Source of the DNA: Mycobacteroides sp. CBMA 271
GTDB taxonomy: Bacteria; Actinomycetota; Actinomycetes; Mycobacteriales; Mycobacteriaceae
NCBI RefSeq assembly: GCF_009729205.1
Contig: NZ_VTHB01000004.1
Coordinates: 186,001 to 250,000 of the forward strand
Direction of reading: 5' to 3'
DNA length: 64,000 nucleotides
The position numbers and the translations under genes were made by a program. Below, piece after piece: positions 44,787 through 53,362 of this stretch. The notes beneath the pieces were generated by a model. The model did no database searches and was not told where the DNA came from. It saw only the letters and a program-made list of their open reading frames with translations. Within the stretch, counting starts at the first letter, position 1. Every line of letters starts with the position of its first letter.

Positions 44787-45745
44787 CCGGACGCTCGCGG
44801 TACCGGTAATCGATGCAACAGCTCGTCGACCACATGCGCGCCGGTGATGCGACGCACCCACATTTCGGGACGCAGGCTGATCCGGTGTGCCACCGCGGGC
44901 ACCGCGAGCGCCTTGACATCCTCGGGGATCACAAAGTCACGTCCGAGCAGCATGGCGCGAGCCCGGGACATCTGCACCAGGTCGAGTTCGGCGCGTGGGC
45001 TGGCGCCCACCTCAACATGCGAGTGATTACGAGTGGCGGCCGCCAACGCGACGATGTAGCGCAGGACGTCCGCATGGACCGACACCTGCTCCACCGCCTC
45101 ACGCATCAAGATGAGCTCTGCCGAATCGACCACTTGCGATACCGTCGGCGGTACTGATCCGCGATTCAGTCGACGCTGCAGCATCTCGATCTCCAGGTCC
45201 TCGGTGAGGTAACCCAACTCGAGTCGGACGGCGAATCGGTCCAGTTGGGCCTCCGGCAACGGATAGGTGCCCTCGTACTCGATCGGATTGTCCGTCGCCA
45301 GCACCACGAAAGGTGGTGGCAGTCGGCGAGTTTCGCCGTCGATGCTGACCTGGCCCTCGGCCATCGCTTCGAGTAATGCCGACTGGGTCTTGGGCGGGGT
45401 TCGGTTGATTTCGTCGGCCAGCAGCAGGTTCGTGAAGATGGGTCCGGCCCGGAATTCGAAACGCCCGGAGGACATGTCGTAGATCGTCGAGCCCAGCAAG
45501 TCCGCGGGCAGCAGGTCGGGGGTGAACTGCACCCGGGCGAAATTCAGACCTAGAGCGGCCGCGAACGACCGGGCGATCAACGTCTTTCCCAGGCCCGGCA
45601 GATCCTCGATGAGCACATGCCCGCGCGCGAGGATGGTCAGCAGAATCAGTTGCAGTGCATCGCGTTTGCCGACGACAACACGTCCGATCTCCGTCAGTAC
45701 CGCATCGGCGCGCTCCGTCGCGGCGGAGACCGAAATCGTCGTCAC
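44783..45745 (-). CDS. moxR3: MoxR-type AAA+ ATPase
   Basis: A 320-residue AAA+ ATPase: Walker A in EDLPGLGKTLIARS near residue 48, Walker B LLADEINRTPPKTQ near 115, sensor 1 VLATDNPIEYEGTYPLPEAQLDRF, and the C-terminal lid. MoxR proteins act as assembly chaperones with DUF58/vWA partners. The start is GTG at 45745, overlapping the upstream gene by four bases. The moxR3 symbol rests on synteny with Mtb Rv3162c-Rv3166c. Confidence 0.88.
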   Translation of the reverse strand: MTTISVSAATERADAVLTEIGRVVVGKRDALQLILLTILARGHVLIEDLPGLGKTLIARSFAAALGLNFARVQFTPDLLPADLLGSTIYDMSSGRFEFRAGPIFTNLLLADEINRTPPKTQSALLEAMAEGQVSIDGETRRLPPPFVVLATDNPIEYEGTYPLPEAQLDRFAVRLELGYLTEDLEIEMLQRRLNRGSVPPTVSQVVDSAELILMREAVEQVSVHADVLRYIVALAAATRNHSHVEVGASPRAELDLVQMSRARAMLLGRDFVIPEDVKALAVPAVAHRISLRPEMWVRRITGAHVVDELLHRLPVPRASG

Positions 45746-46227
45746 ATCTTCTCCAATCGTTCGAGTATCGACTGCAGTACCGCGCGGCCGGGTGCGGGTT
45801 CGGCTTGGTCCGCGAACGACGCACCATTGGGATCGACCCAAGGCCATAGCTCAGGACCGAACGTCATCCGTCCTGTCGCGGCTAGGGCAGCGGGGTCTTT
45901 GGACTGGTGTTGACCCATCGCTGTCGAGAAGTCCGCCGCGATCAGAGGACGAATGTGCCGATCCCAATCGCCTCGGGTCCGTTCGGCCCAACTCACCCTC
46001 GCCTCGGTACGAGCGAGCGACCGTTGCAATGTCTCGTCCGCAGAGAGGGTCGCGGCAGCCAAGGGCTTTGAGGCATGAGGGCGTCGCGCCTCTCGCCACA
46101 GCAGGTACAACGCGACAGCGACCACAGCTCCTGTTATCGGGAGGGCGAACGCGCGAGCTGGGCTGGCGGCCATGAGGGCCTCGGTCAATATCACCACCAG
46201 TAGCGAGCCCGCCACCAGCCATTTCAT
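45742..46227 (-). CDS. Membrane-anchored protein of the moxR3 operon
   Basis: 161 residues: a hydrophobic N-terminus (MKWLVAGSLLVVILTEALMA, then ALPITGAVVAVALYLLW) followed by a soluble domain (RTEARVSWAERTRGDWDRHIRPL; GRMTFGPELWPWVDP). It starts with ATGA overlap on the DUF4129 gene and ends overlapping moxR3. Similar in place to Rv3165c. Function unknown. Confidence 0.75.
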   Translation of the reverse strand: MKWLVAGSLLVVILTEALMAASPARAFALPITGAVVAVALYLLWREARRPHASKPLAAATLSADETLQRSLARTEARVSWAERTRGDWDRHIRPLIAADFSTAMGQHQSKDPAALAATGRMTFGPELWPWVDPNGASFADQAEPAPGRAVLQSILERLEKM

Positions 46228-47138
46228 GGTCTGCTCCGAAGGTCGTCCAACACGGTCTGCAGGCACTGTGTGGCGGATTCACGATCGGTCTGGGTCATCT
46301 GATGTGGGCTGAACCGAGCTTCCGAGAACAACGCGACAAGCTGGGTGCCTGCGCGTGACTGCAGCGCGCCGAGATGGATCGCACGCTGTAAGACTTCCGA
46401 CGGAGTGTCCGACGCGAGCGGTGCGGCATCCGGGGCTGTTGTCAGTCCCTGCTCCATGGCCGCGTAGCACGCGATGATCGATGCGCGGGGATCGCGACCG
46501 GGTTCGGCGACCTCGGCGAGGCCGAGTTCCACGAGGTGTGCGAGTGATCCGGATGTCGTCTCGGCGCTGTCAGCGGACTGCTCAGTGCTGCCGAGATCGA
46601 CGTCTGGGGCACGGCGCTTGAGAACCAGCACTACGACGGCCATGCCGACCAAGACGGCACCGAGGATCAGCAGCGCGGTGTCGGGTTCGTTTTGTGCTTC
46701 CCGTTTCCCTGGGGACCGAGGCTCTGTGCGTTCGGGCTGCCTCGGTTCCGCGGTACCCCCGCCGGGCTCCCGCGCCGGACCTTCTCCCGTCGGCCTGGTC
46801 GCATAAAGCAAGGTCCACACCACACCGAGAAGGGCAAGCACGGTCGCGACGGCGATGATCACCTCACGCCGGGTCAGCCCCCGCAACCGTAGGTATGACG
46901 GGCCGTCAGACGATGGCGCCGGGCGGCGGTGCCGGCGGCGAAGGCTCAGCAGGATGAGAAGGGCCAGGACGCCGCACAGCAAGAGCTGCACGCCAAGTGA
47001 GCGAGACTCATCCGGACGCCGCAGCGGTGGCGGCACGGCGTTTGTCGCGGGCAGATAGCCGCGCAACGCGACGACGGACATCACGACGAGGATGATGAGC
47101 CCGGCCGCTCGAATGAGCGGCTTGTCGAGACCGTTCAT
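46224..47138 (-). CDS. DUF4129 membrane protein, first gene of the moxR3 operon
   Basis: A 304-residue protein with four transmembrane segments (12-28, 48-66, 92-112 and 152-170) separated by charged, Pro-rich linkers. The C-terminal DUF4129-like domain reads ASIIACYAAMEQGLTTAPDAAPLASDTPSEVLQRA, then ARFSPHQMTQTDRESA. DUF4129 domains often accompany MoxR/DUF58 and transglutaminase genes. It heads an operon of five genes linked by four-base overlaps. Confidence 0.8.
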   Translation of the reverse strand: MNGLDKPLIRAAGLIILVVMSVVALRGYLPATNAVPPPLRRPDESRSLGVQLLLCGVLALLILLSLRRRHRRPAPSSDGPSYLRLRGLTRREVIIAVATVLALLGVVWTLLYATRPTGEGPAREPGGGTAEPRQPERTEPRSPGKREAQNEPDTALLILGAVLVGMAVVVLVLKRRAPDVDLGSTEQSADSAETTSGSLAHLVELGLAEVAEPGRDPRASIIACYAAMEQGLTTAPDAAPLASDTPSEVLQRAIHLGALQSRAGTQLVALFSEARFSPHQMTQTDRESATQCLQTVLDDLRSRP

Positions 47139-47202
47139 GCCTCATCGTTGCATGACGGTGCGAATCAGACTCTAAATATCAACAAGGAGCCCTGGCAGAT
47201 GG

Positions 47203-47622
47203 TCAGTAGACGGTGCGCTCCACCATGCGGATGTGATTCCCGGATGGATCGCGGAATGCGGAATCGACTCCGTAGGGCCGTGTTTCGGGCTTCTCGGTAA
47301 ATTCGACGCCGCGCGCGGACATCTCCTCATAGGACTTCATGCAGTCGTCGGTGGTGAGAAACACCGTGCCCGCAAATCCCTTGGCGGCTAGGTCCAGTAC
47401 CGACTGACGGGTCTGTTCGTCCATCACCGGTTCACCGGGTACCGCCATCAATACGATGTCTACGTCGTCCTGCCCGGGCGGGCCCACCGCCAGCCAGCGG
47501 AAATCGCCGAGCTCCGGCATGCTCACGTCCGAACGGACCTCGAAGCCAACCTTTTCCGTCCAGAATGCCAGGGCGGCCTCCTGGTCGTGGACCCACAATT
47601 GCACGCTGCCGATGTTCACCAT
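47203..47622 (-). CDS. VOC (glyoxalase/bleomycin-resistance) family protein
   Basis: A 139-residue protein with two beta-alpha-beta-beta-beta units: VNIGSVQLWVHDQEAALAFWTEKVGF at the start and DPSGNHIRMVERTVY at the end. Metal ligands cannot be fixed by eye. It lies ten bases downstream of the AraC-type gene, as the last member of a VOC-AraC-VOC unit. Confidence 0.85.
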   Translation of the reverse strand: MVNIGSVQLWVHDQEAALAFWTEKVGFEVRSDVSMPELGDFRWLAVGPPGQDDVDIVLMAVPGEPVMDEQTRQSVLDLAAKGFAGTVFLTTDDCMKSYEEMSARGVEFTEKPETRPYGVDSAFRDPSGNHIRMVERTVY

Positions 47623-47631
47623 GCGCTCACG

Positions 47632-48072
47632 CTAGAGCCGCGTGCGGGCATCCGTCTTCTCCATATGTGCTGTCTTCATATCGGGTCGGGTGCGCATCCG
47701 CAGGATGCACCCGGGCACGCGGGCATATGTGGACGCCGGTGGCATGCTGGCGCGATAGACAGTGGGCGACATGCCGAATATGCGGGTAAACGTCGACGTG
47801 AACGATCCAACGCTGCGCAGGCCAACCTCCACGCAGATATCGGCGACGGAGTGATCGGTGTACCGCAATAGTGCCGCGGCCCGCTCCAGACGCCGAGACT
47901 GCAGATATGCGTGCGGCGACTCTCCGAACGTCCGGCTGAACGTGCGACTGAAATGCGCGCGGGACAGTCCGGCAGCCATCGCCAGGTCGGTCACGGTGAT
48001 GTCGTCGGCATACCGTGAATCCGCCAAGTCCTTGGCGCGCAGCAGATATCGCGCCGGCGGCGCCTGCGTCAC
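47632..48072 (-). CDS. Short AraC-family transcriptional regulator
   Basis: From GTG 48072, 146 residues that are almost only the two helix-turn-helix units of AraC proteins: ITVTDLAMAAGLSRAHFSRTF and VADICVEVGLRSVGSFTSTF, ending FGMSPTVYR. There is no ligand-binding domain. It overlaps the upstream VOC gene by four bases, so it may act with a VOC protein as sensor; this is inferred. Confidence 0.88.
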   Translation of the reverse strand: MTQAPPARYLLRAKDLADSRYADDITVTDLAMAAGLSRAHFSRTFSRTFGESPHAYLQSRRLERAAALLRYTDHSVADICVEVGLRSVGSFTSTFTRIFGMSPTVYRASMPPASTYARVPGCILRMRTRPDMKTAHMEKTDARTRL

Positions 48073-48452
48073 GACAAGGAGCCCTCGGGGAACAGATTGG
48101 TGATGCAGAACGGGTGGCCGGCCGGGTCGATCAATACCCGCCACCCATCGGGGCGGGGCTGGGTACTTGCCTTGGTCGCACCGAGGGCGACGATGCGCGC
48201 CTCCTCGGCGTCAAGGTCCGATGCGGCCAGCTCGAGATGCAGCTGCTTGGGCACCTCGCCCTCCGGCCACTGCGGCGGGCGATGATCGGCCACCCGCTGG
48301 AAGGTCAGCAGGATGCCGGCACCCTTGAGGGCTGCCATGTCCGGACTCTCGAACAGGATCTCGAGATCGAGAACCTGCTGATAGAACCGGGCCAGCGCCG
48401 CCGGGTCTGCACAGTCGATGGACACCGCGCCCAATCGGGCCGTTGCTGTCAT
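48069..48452 (-). CDS. VOC family protein upstream of the AraC regulator
   Basis: A 127-residue glyoxalase-fold protein: LGAVSIDCADPAALARFYQQVLDLEI at the start, QLHLELAASDLDAEEARIVALGA, and DPAGHPFCITNLFPEG at the end. It starts the unit that continues with the AraC and second VOC genes. Distinct in sequence from the other VOC protein at 47203. Confidence 0.85.
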   Translation of the reverse strand: MTATARLGAVSIDCADPAALARFYQQVLDLEILFESPDMAALKGAGILLTFQRVADHRPPQWPEGEVPKQLHLELAASDLDAEEARIVALGATKASTQPRPDGWRVLIDPAGHPFCITNLFPEGSLS

Positions 48453-48496
48453 GGTGGTCCTTCCTGCCTCGTGTTCAGTGAGCTTGTCACGAACCC

Positions 48497-48540
48497 TTGC
48501 CGGTGTCGGATACCTTCGATATTATCGAACATAAGTTCGA
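48497..48540 (+). promoter_or_regulatory. Promoter with overlapping SOS (LexA) box for the HNH gene
   Basis: -35 TTGCCG (48497-48502), a 17-base spacer and -10 TATTAT (48520-48525). The box TCGAACATAAGTTCGA (48525-48540) matches TCGAAC-N4-GTTCGA exactly and covers the end of the -10 and the predicted start site. LexA bound here would block transcription until DNA damage. Confidence 0.8.
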
Positions 48541-48558
48541 ATATCCAGGGGGTTGGAG

Positions 48559-49758
48559 ATGGACGACATCGATGTCGATCTATCGGCGGAAGCGCTGGTT
48601 GCGTGTATCGCCGAGTGTGAACAGCGCAAGTCTGCTGCCGCGGCGGAGCAGGCTCATGCCGCTGTTCGGCTGGACCGCGTCCGCCGCGCGGAGGAGGCCG
48701 CCAACGGCGTGCCGCGGCGACGCCAGGGAATGGGAGTCGCTGCGGAAGTCGCGCTGGCGCGCCAGGATTCGCCCGCGCGGGGAAGTCGTCACCTTGGCTT
48801 CGCCAAGGCCCTCGTCAACGAAATGCCGCATACGCTCGCGGCCTTGGAGGGCGGCGCGCTAAACGAATGGCGCGCGACGATCCTGGTCCGTGAGACCGCC
48901 TATCTCGCGGTCGAAGACCGCCAGAAGATCGACGTCGAGATGTGCGCCGACCCTTCGCGGCTGCGTGGGTTGGGCGACGCGCGATTGACCGCCGACGTGA
49001 AGCGCCTCGCCTATCGGCTAGATGCCGAAGCGGTGGTGCGCCGCGCCCGCCGCGCCGAGAACGAACGCCGCGTATCGATTCGACCCGCGCCGGACACCAT
49101 GACCTATCTGACCGCGCTGCTCCCGGTGAAACAGGGTGTGGCCGTCTATGCGGCCCTGAAACGTGCCGCCAACACGTCGATGGATTCCGTCCGCGGCCAA
49201 GGCCAGATCATGGCCGACACCTTGGTGGAGCGAGTCACCGGAGTATCGACCGCGGCGGCCGTCCCGGTCGGTGTGAACATCACCATCTCCGACGAAGCGC
49301 TGCTGGGCGGTGGCACCGAGCCGGCGATCGTCGCGGGTCATGGCCCGATCCCGGCCGCCGTGGCGCGCCGACTCGTCTCCGAGGCTATCGGCGCCGATGC
49401 GAAAATGTCGGCGCGACGACTCTATACACGTTGTGGGACAGGCGCATTAGTGGCGGTTGAATCGCGAAGTCGTCTGTTCCCCAAGGGGCTGGCGGAGCTG
49501 ATTGATCTGCGTGACCAGACGTGTCGCATGCCGTACTGCGATGCGCCGATCCGTCACCACGACCATGCCTTGGGGCGCGCCAAGGGTGGCGCGACGTCCA
49601 TGGCCAACGGACAGGGTCTGTGCGAGCGATGCAACTACTCCAAAGAAGCGCCGGGGTGGAAAGCGGAGCCGGTGTCCGGCGCGGATCGGCACACCATCGA
49701 GGTCACGACGCCGACGGGGGTGGTCTACCGTTCCACGGCACCACCCCTACCTGGGTAA
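48559..49758 (+). CDS. 13E12-repeat-family HNH endonuclease, SOS-controlled
   Basis: About 399 residues. The N-terminal DUF222/13E12 region (residues 1-280) includes AALEGGALNEWRATILVRETAYL and an Arg-rich VVRRARRAENERRVSIRPAPD. The C-terminal HNH nuclease reads LRDQTCRMPYCDAPIRHHDH, GRAKGGATSMANGQGLCERCN. The ATG at 48559 has AGGGGG six bases upstream; TTG at 48553 is also in frame. Mtb 13E12 genes are multi-copy and some are LexA-regulated. It ends just before rnpB. Confidence 0.88.
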   Translation: MDDIDVDLSAEALVACIAECEQRKSAAAAEQAHAAVRLDRVRRAEEAANGVPRRRQGMGVAAEVALARQDSPARGSRHLGFAKALVNEMPHTLAALEGGALNEWRATILVRETAYLAVEDRQKIDVEMCADPSRLRGLGDARLTADVKRLAYRLDAEAVVRRARRAENERRVSIRPAPDTMTYLTALLPVKQGVAVYAALKRAANTSMDSVRGQGQIMADTLVERVTGVSTAAAVPVGVNITISDEALLGGGTEPAIVAGHGPIPAAVARRLVSEAIGADAKMSARRLYTRCGTGALVAVESRSRLFPKGLAELIDLRDQTCRMPYCDAPIRHHDHALGRAKGGATSMANGQGLCERCNYSKEAPGWKAEPVSGADRHTIEVTTPTGVVYRSTAPPLPG

Positions 49759-49764
49759 GATGAC

Positions 49765-50195
<431 letters not shown>

Positions 50196-50214
50196 TCGCC
50201 GTTACTCTGGGTCG

Positions 50215-51639
50215 GTGACGTTGAAGCGGTTGGTCGCCCGCGACCTCAGCTTCGACGGAATTCGGGCGGAATTCGCGCTACCCACCGAATTCGGTCCCGA
50301 CGCGCTCCGCGACGCCGAAGGCGCCGTCGACAGCCATCATGGCGAGCGCCTCGACCGCACCGATCTGCCGCTCGTCACGATCGACCCGCCGGGCTCACGG
50401 GATCTGGATCAAGCCCTGCACCTGCAGCGCTCCGCCAATGGCTATGTGCTGCATTACGCCATCGCCGATGTCGCTGCGCAGATCGAACCGGGGAGTGCGT
50501 TGGACGTCGAGGCGCGCCAGCGCGGTGAGACCATCTACCTGCCCGACGGTTCGGTTCCGCTCCACCCGTTGGTGTTCTCGGAAGGCTCGGCGAGCTTGCT
50601 GCCCAACGAGATTCGCCCCGCCGCGCTGTGGCGCATCGAAACCGACGGCGACGCAAACCCGCTCAGCTGGACGGTTCAGCGTGCCCTGGTGAGATCTGTG
50701 CAGCAGCTGACCTATCGGGAAGCGCAGGACGCGGCGGACACCGGGAACTCTCATCCAGCGATTGCCGCGTTACCCGAATTTGGGCGCAAGAGAAGAGATC
50801 TGGCGCTGGCCAGGGGAGCCATCGAACTGAACCTCCCCGAGCAGGAAGTGGTGCGCGGCCCCAGTGGTGGATGGGAGCTCGCGATCGAGGCGCGCACCGA
50901 AACCGACGGCTGGAACGCCCAGGTATCCTTGCTTACCGGGATCTGCGCGGCGCAGATCATGCTCGACGGCGGCGTCGGCATGTTGCGCACCCTGCCACCC
51001 GCGGACGGCGACGTGCGCCGATGGATGCGGCGCACCGCCGACGCGCTGGGCCTGCCGTGGACCAACGAGACCCCGATCGGCGCACAGCTTGCCGCGCTGG
51101 ACCCCGGCGCCACCACCACATTGGCGATGATGACGCAGGCCACCACGCTCCTGCGGGGCGCTTCCTATCTGGTTTTCGACGGAACTCGCCCGGACGATGA
51201 GGCCGCCCAGCACGCGGGTATCGCCGCCCCATACGCCCATGTGACGGCGCCGCTGCGCCGGCTGGGGGACCGCTTCGCCACCGAGGTCTGCCTGGCGCTG
51301 TGTGCAGGCGTGCCGGTGCCGCAGTGGGCGCGTGACGGTTTGGCCGACGCAAGATCGTCCCTGCTGAGGTCGAATACGTTGTCGAACAAGGTGGAACAGG
51401 CGTGTGTGGATCTCACAGAGGCCACCGTACTGGCGCCGCAGAAGGGCCAGACCTTCGATTCGGCGGTGCTGCGAGGCGCCGAGAAGAAGCGTGCCGCAGA
51501 GGTTTTCGTGACCGATCCGCCGATTCTGGCCCGCTGCGAAGGTGATCCACCGGAAGGTCAGCGCGCCAAACTCACCCTACGGGAAGCGGATCCGACTACC
51601 CGGACCGTGATTTTTGGCTTCCCTGCCGACGGCAGCTGA
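50215..51639 (+). CDS. RNB-domain (RNase II-like) 3'-5' exoribonuclease
   Basis: A 474-residue protein containing mainly the RNB domain. The metal site DPPGSRDLDQA gives Asp57, Asp63 and Asp65; the fourth Asp of E. coli RNase II is Gln66 here. The later AAPYAHVTAPLRRLGDRFATEV motif contains the catalytic arginine region. No S1 domain is evident, as in the short actinobacterial group. The start is GTG at 50215, some 20 bases after rnpB. Its stop abuts the convergent CYTH-CHAD stop. Confidence 0.87.
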   Translation: MTLKRLVARDLSFDGIRAEFALPTEFGPDALRDAEGAVDSHHGERLDRTDLPLVTIDPPGSRDLDQALHLQRSANGYVLHYAIADVAAQIEPGSALDVEARQRGETIYLPDGSVPLHPLVFSEGSASLLPNEIRPAALWRIETDGDANPLSWTVQRALVRSVQQLTYREAQDAADTGNSHPAIAALPEFGRKRRDLALARGAIELNLPEQEVVRGPSGGWELAIEARTETDGWNAQVSLLTGICAAQIMLDGGVGMLRTLPPADGDVRRWMRRTADALGLPWTNETPIGAQLAALDPGATTTLAMMTQATTLLRGASYLVFDGTRPDDEAAQHAGIAAPYAHVTAPLRRLGDRFATEVCLALCAGVPVPQWARDGLADARSSLLRSNTLSNKVEQACVDLTEATVLAPQKGQTFDSAVLRGAEKKRAAEVFVTDPPILARCEGDPPEGQRAKLTLREADPTTRTVIFGFPADGS

Positions 51640-53103
51640 TCACTTCTTGCGGCGCACGGCCGTACGGAGGGCCTTGAGCGTCGTCTCGATCTGATGGCGT
51701 GCAGCCTCGGCCGCATCATGTTCGCGCTGGTACAGCACCCCGTACGTGAAGGTGTCCGCACCGGCGGCGTGTGCCTCGACGGCCTGTGTCCCCAGATAGG
51801 TGCGGCTCACCACACTGTCCTGGTGCTCGCCCAGTAACTCCTGAATATCCCTGGCAGCCTGGGCAATTCGTTTGGCACCCGCAGCGCTGGCCACATAGCG
51901 CAGCCGCTTGGCGGACTTGCGGATACGGTGTAGCGCCTCGTCGCGGTATTCGCCCTCGGCCCGCGCCGCCGCCCGCGCCGCGCGGCGCACCTTGCGGTAC
52001 GCGGCGTCAAGCGTGCCGCCCTCCTCCGCGTGATCAGCGTCCGATGCCGGACCGGCGGAACCCACCAGCGTGTCCAAGGCATCGAGCAGCCGGAAATACC
52101 GATGGCTACGCATCGCGGCCAGGGACCGCCGTAATCCGTCCTCGTACCGCAGATTGGCCGCGTCCACCAGCCGCTCGTGCACCGGGCCGCGAATCAGGCC
52201 GTCGGGGAGCTCGGTAAGCGCCGCGTCGTATCGCTGCGCCAATACCTCGGCATCCCGCGCCACCCCAAGGATGTTGGCCAGCAGGCGCAGCTCGTCGAGC
52301 GGTTCGGTGTTGGTGTCCAGCCCGAAGCGCTCGGGATTGGACTGCAACAGGCTGCGGATGCGCCGGATAGTGACGCGCATCTGGTGCACCGAATCGTCGG
52401 TGTCGACCCGGACGGCACGATCCCAGCCCTTCAGCTGCTCCAGCTGTTCGAGCAGCGCGCGCTGGATCGAGTCGGCGCCTTTGGGCCGTTCCCGCTTGGG
52501 GACGTCAAGAACCCGGGCCAGCTTGGAGCCGTGCCCGGCAACAGTCGCGCCGGCATCGAGCAGTCGCGCGCTGATCCGGTCGAACAGCGCCGTATCGACC
52601 TCACCGGAGCTGGACTCGGCAAGTTCGAGTTCCCATTCCCGCCACGCCAGCTCTCCCGCGGTGACGTGGTCATCGCAGAATTCCGCGAGCTCCTCCCCAT
52701 CGGGTCCGATCAGCCGCCACACCGTGCGCGCGGTACTGATTCGCGCAACGGGGGACAACTCGTCCTCGCGGACGATCGCGAGCACGGTGTCGCGTAGCTC
52801 TTCGGGGACTGAGTGAGAATCTGCGTCATCGCCGTCGTCGAGGGGGAGGCGCAGTTCGGTTCGGGTATCCGGACCGGCCGGCAGCTTCAGATGCCAGCCC
52901 GCGTCGATGCCGCCGGTGCGTCGCCGCAGGGTGATGCGATGTTGAGCCAGCCGCTGGTCAGGCGTGTCAAAGTACACGGCGTCCAAATTTTGCTGTGGTA
53001 GCTGGTCCACGTGCGCGACGGCGGAGATCCCGTCGAAGGACGGATTGATCGTCGCGTCGGTGACATCGAACTTCCGCTCGACCTCGACGTGCTGCGATGG
53101 CAT
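51640..53103 (-). CDS. CYTH and CHAD domain protein
   Basis: A 487-residue protein. The CYTH domain (1-200) starts with the ExExK signature (VEVERKF) and binds triphosphate or polyphosphate. The CHAD domain (230-480) is an all-helical histidine-rich bundle (VHQMRVTIRRIRSLL, ALHRIRKSAKRLRYVAS). CYTH-CHAD proteins associate with polyphosphate granules. The same architecture is seen in Mtb Rv2226, also near panB. Start ATG 53103 (MPSQHVEVERK). Confidence 0.9.
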   Translation of the reverse strand: MPSQHVEVERKFDVTDATINPSFDGISAVAHVDQLPQQNLDAVYFDTPDQRLAQHRITLRRRTGGIDAGWHLKLPAGPDTRTELRLPLDDGDDADSHSVPEELRDTVLAIVREDELSPVARISTARTVWRLIGPDGEELAEFCDDHVTAGELAWREWELELAESSSGEVDTALFDRISARLLDAGATVAGHGSKLARVLDVPKRERPKGADSIQRALLEQLEQLKGWDRAVRVDTDDSVHQMRVTIRRIRSLLQSNPERFGLDTNTEPLDELRLLANILGVARDAEVLAQRYDAALTELPDGLIRGPVHERLVDAANLRYEDGLRRSLAAMRSHRYFRLLDALDTLVGSAGPASDADHAEEGGTLDAAYRKVRRAARAAARAEGEYRDEALHRIRKSAKRLRYVASAAGAKRIAQAARDIQELLGEHQDSVVSRTYLGTQAVEAHAAGADTFTYGVLYQREHDAAEAARHQIETTLKALRTAVRRKK

Positions 53104-53208
53104 AGGTGTTCGGCCTGACGATCGAAGGGACTGGATGCTGAGACTGACGAATACGCGACACGGTGCCACATTCAGGTAAACAATGCTCTTGACTCGACAC
53201 GAGGTAAT

Positions 53209-53223
53209 CTAAGATTCTCTTAG
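53209..53223. promoter_or_regulatory. Inverted repeat CTAAGA-TTC-TCTTAG in the FAAL/CYTH-CHAD spacer
   Basis: A perfect 6-3-6 palindrome in the 259-base divergent spacer, next to TAAGAT and TTGACT (53189) elements that could form a weak promoter with a 15-base spacer. It is a candidate operator for the FAAL gene. The rest of the spacer shows no gene. Confidence 0.35.
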
Positions 53224-53362
53224 GGTTCTCATAAGATCGGGGTATCGGGATGGGATGCCATATTCGTCGCGCACCGCGTGTGCTGCCGGGTATCGGTGTT
53301 GCCAGGTCGGTATTGTCCGGTAGGGAACGGCAGTCGTGTACACCAGCTAGACCGAGGTGACC

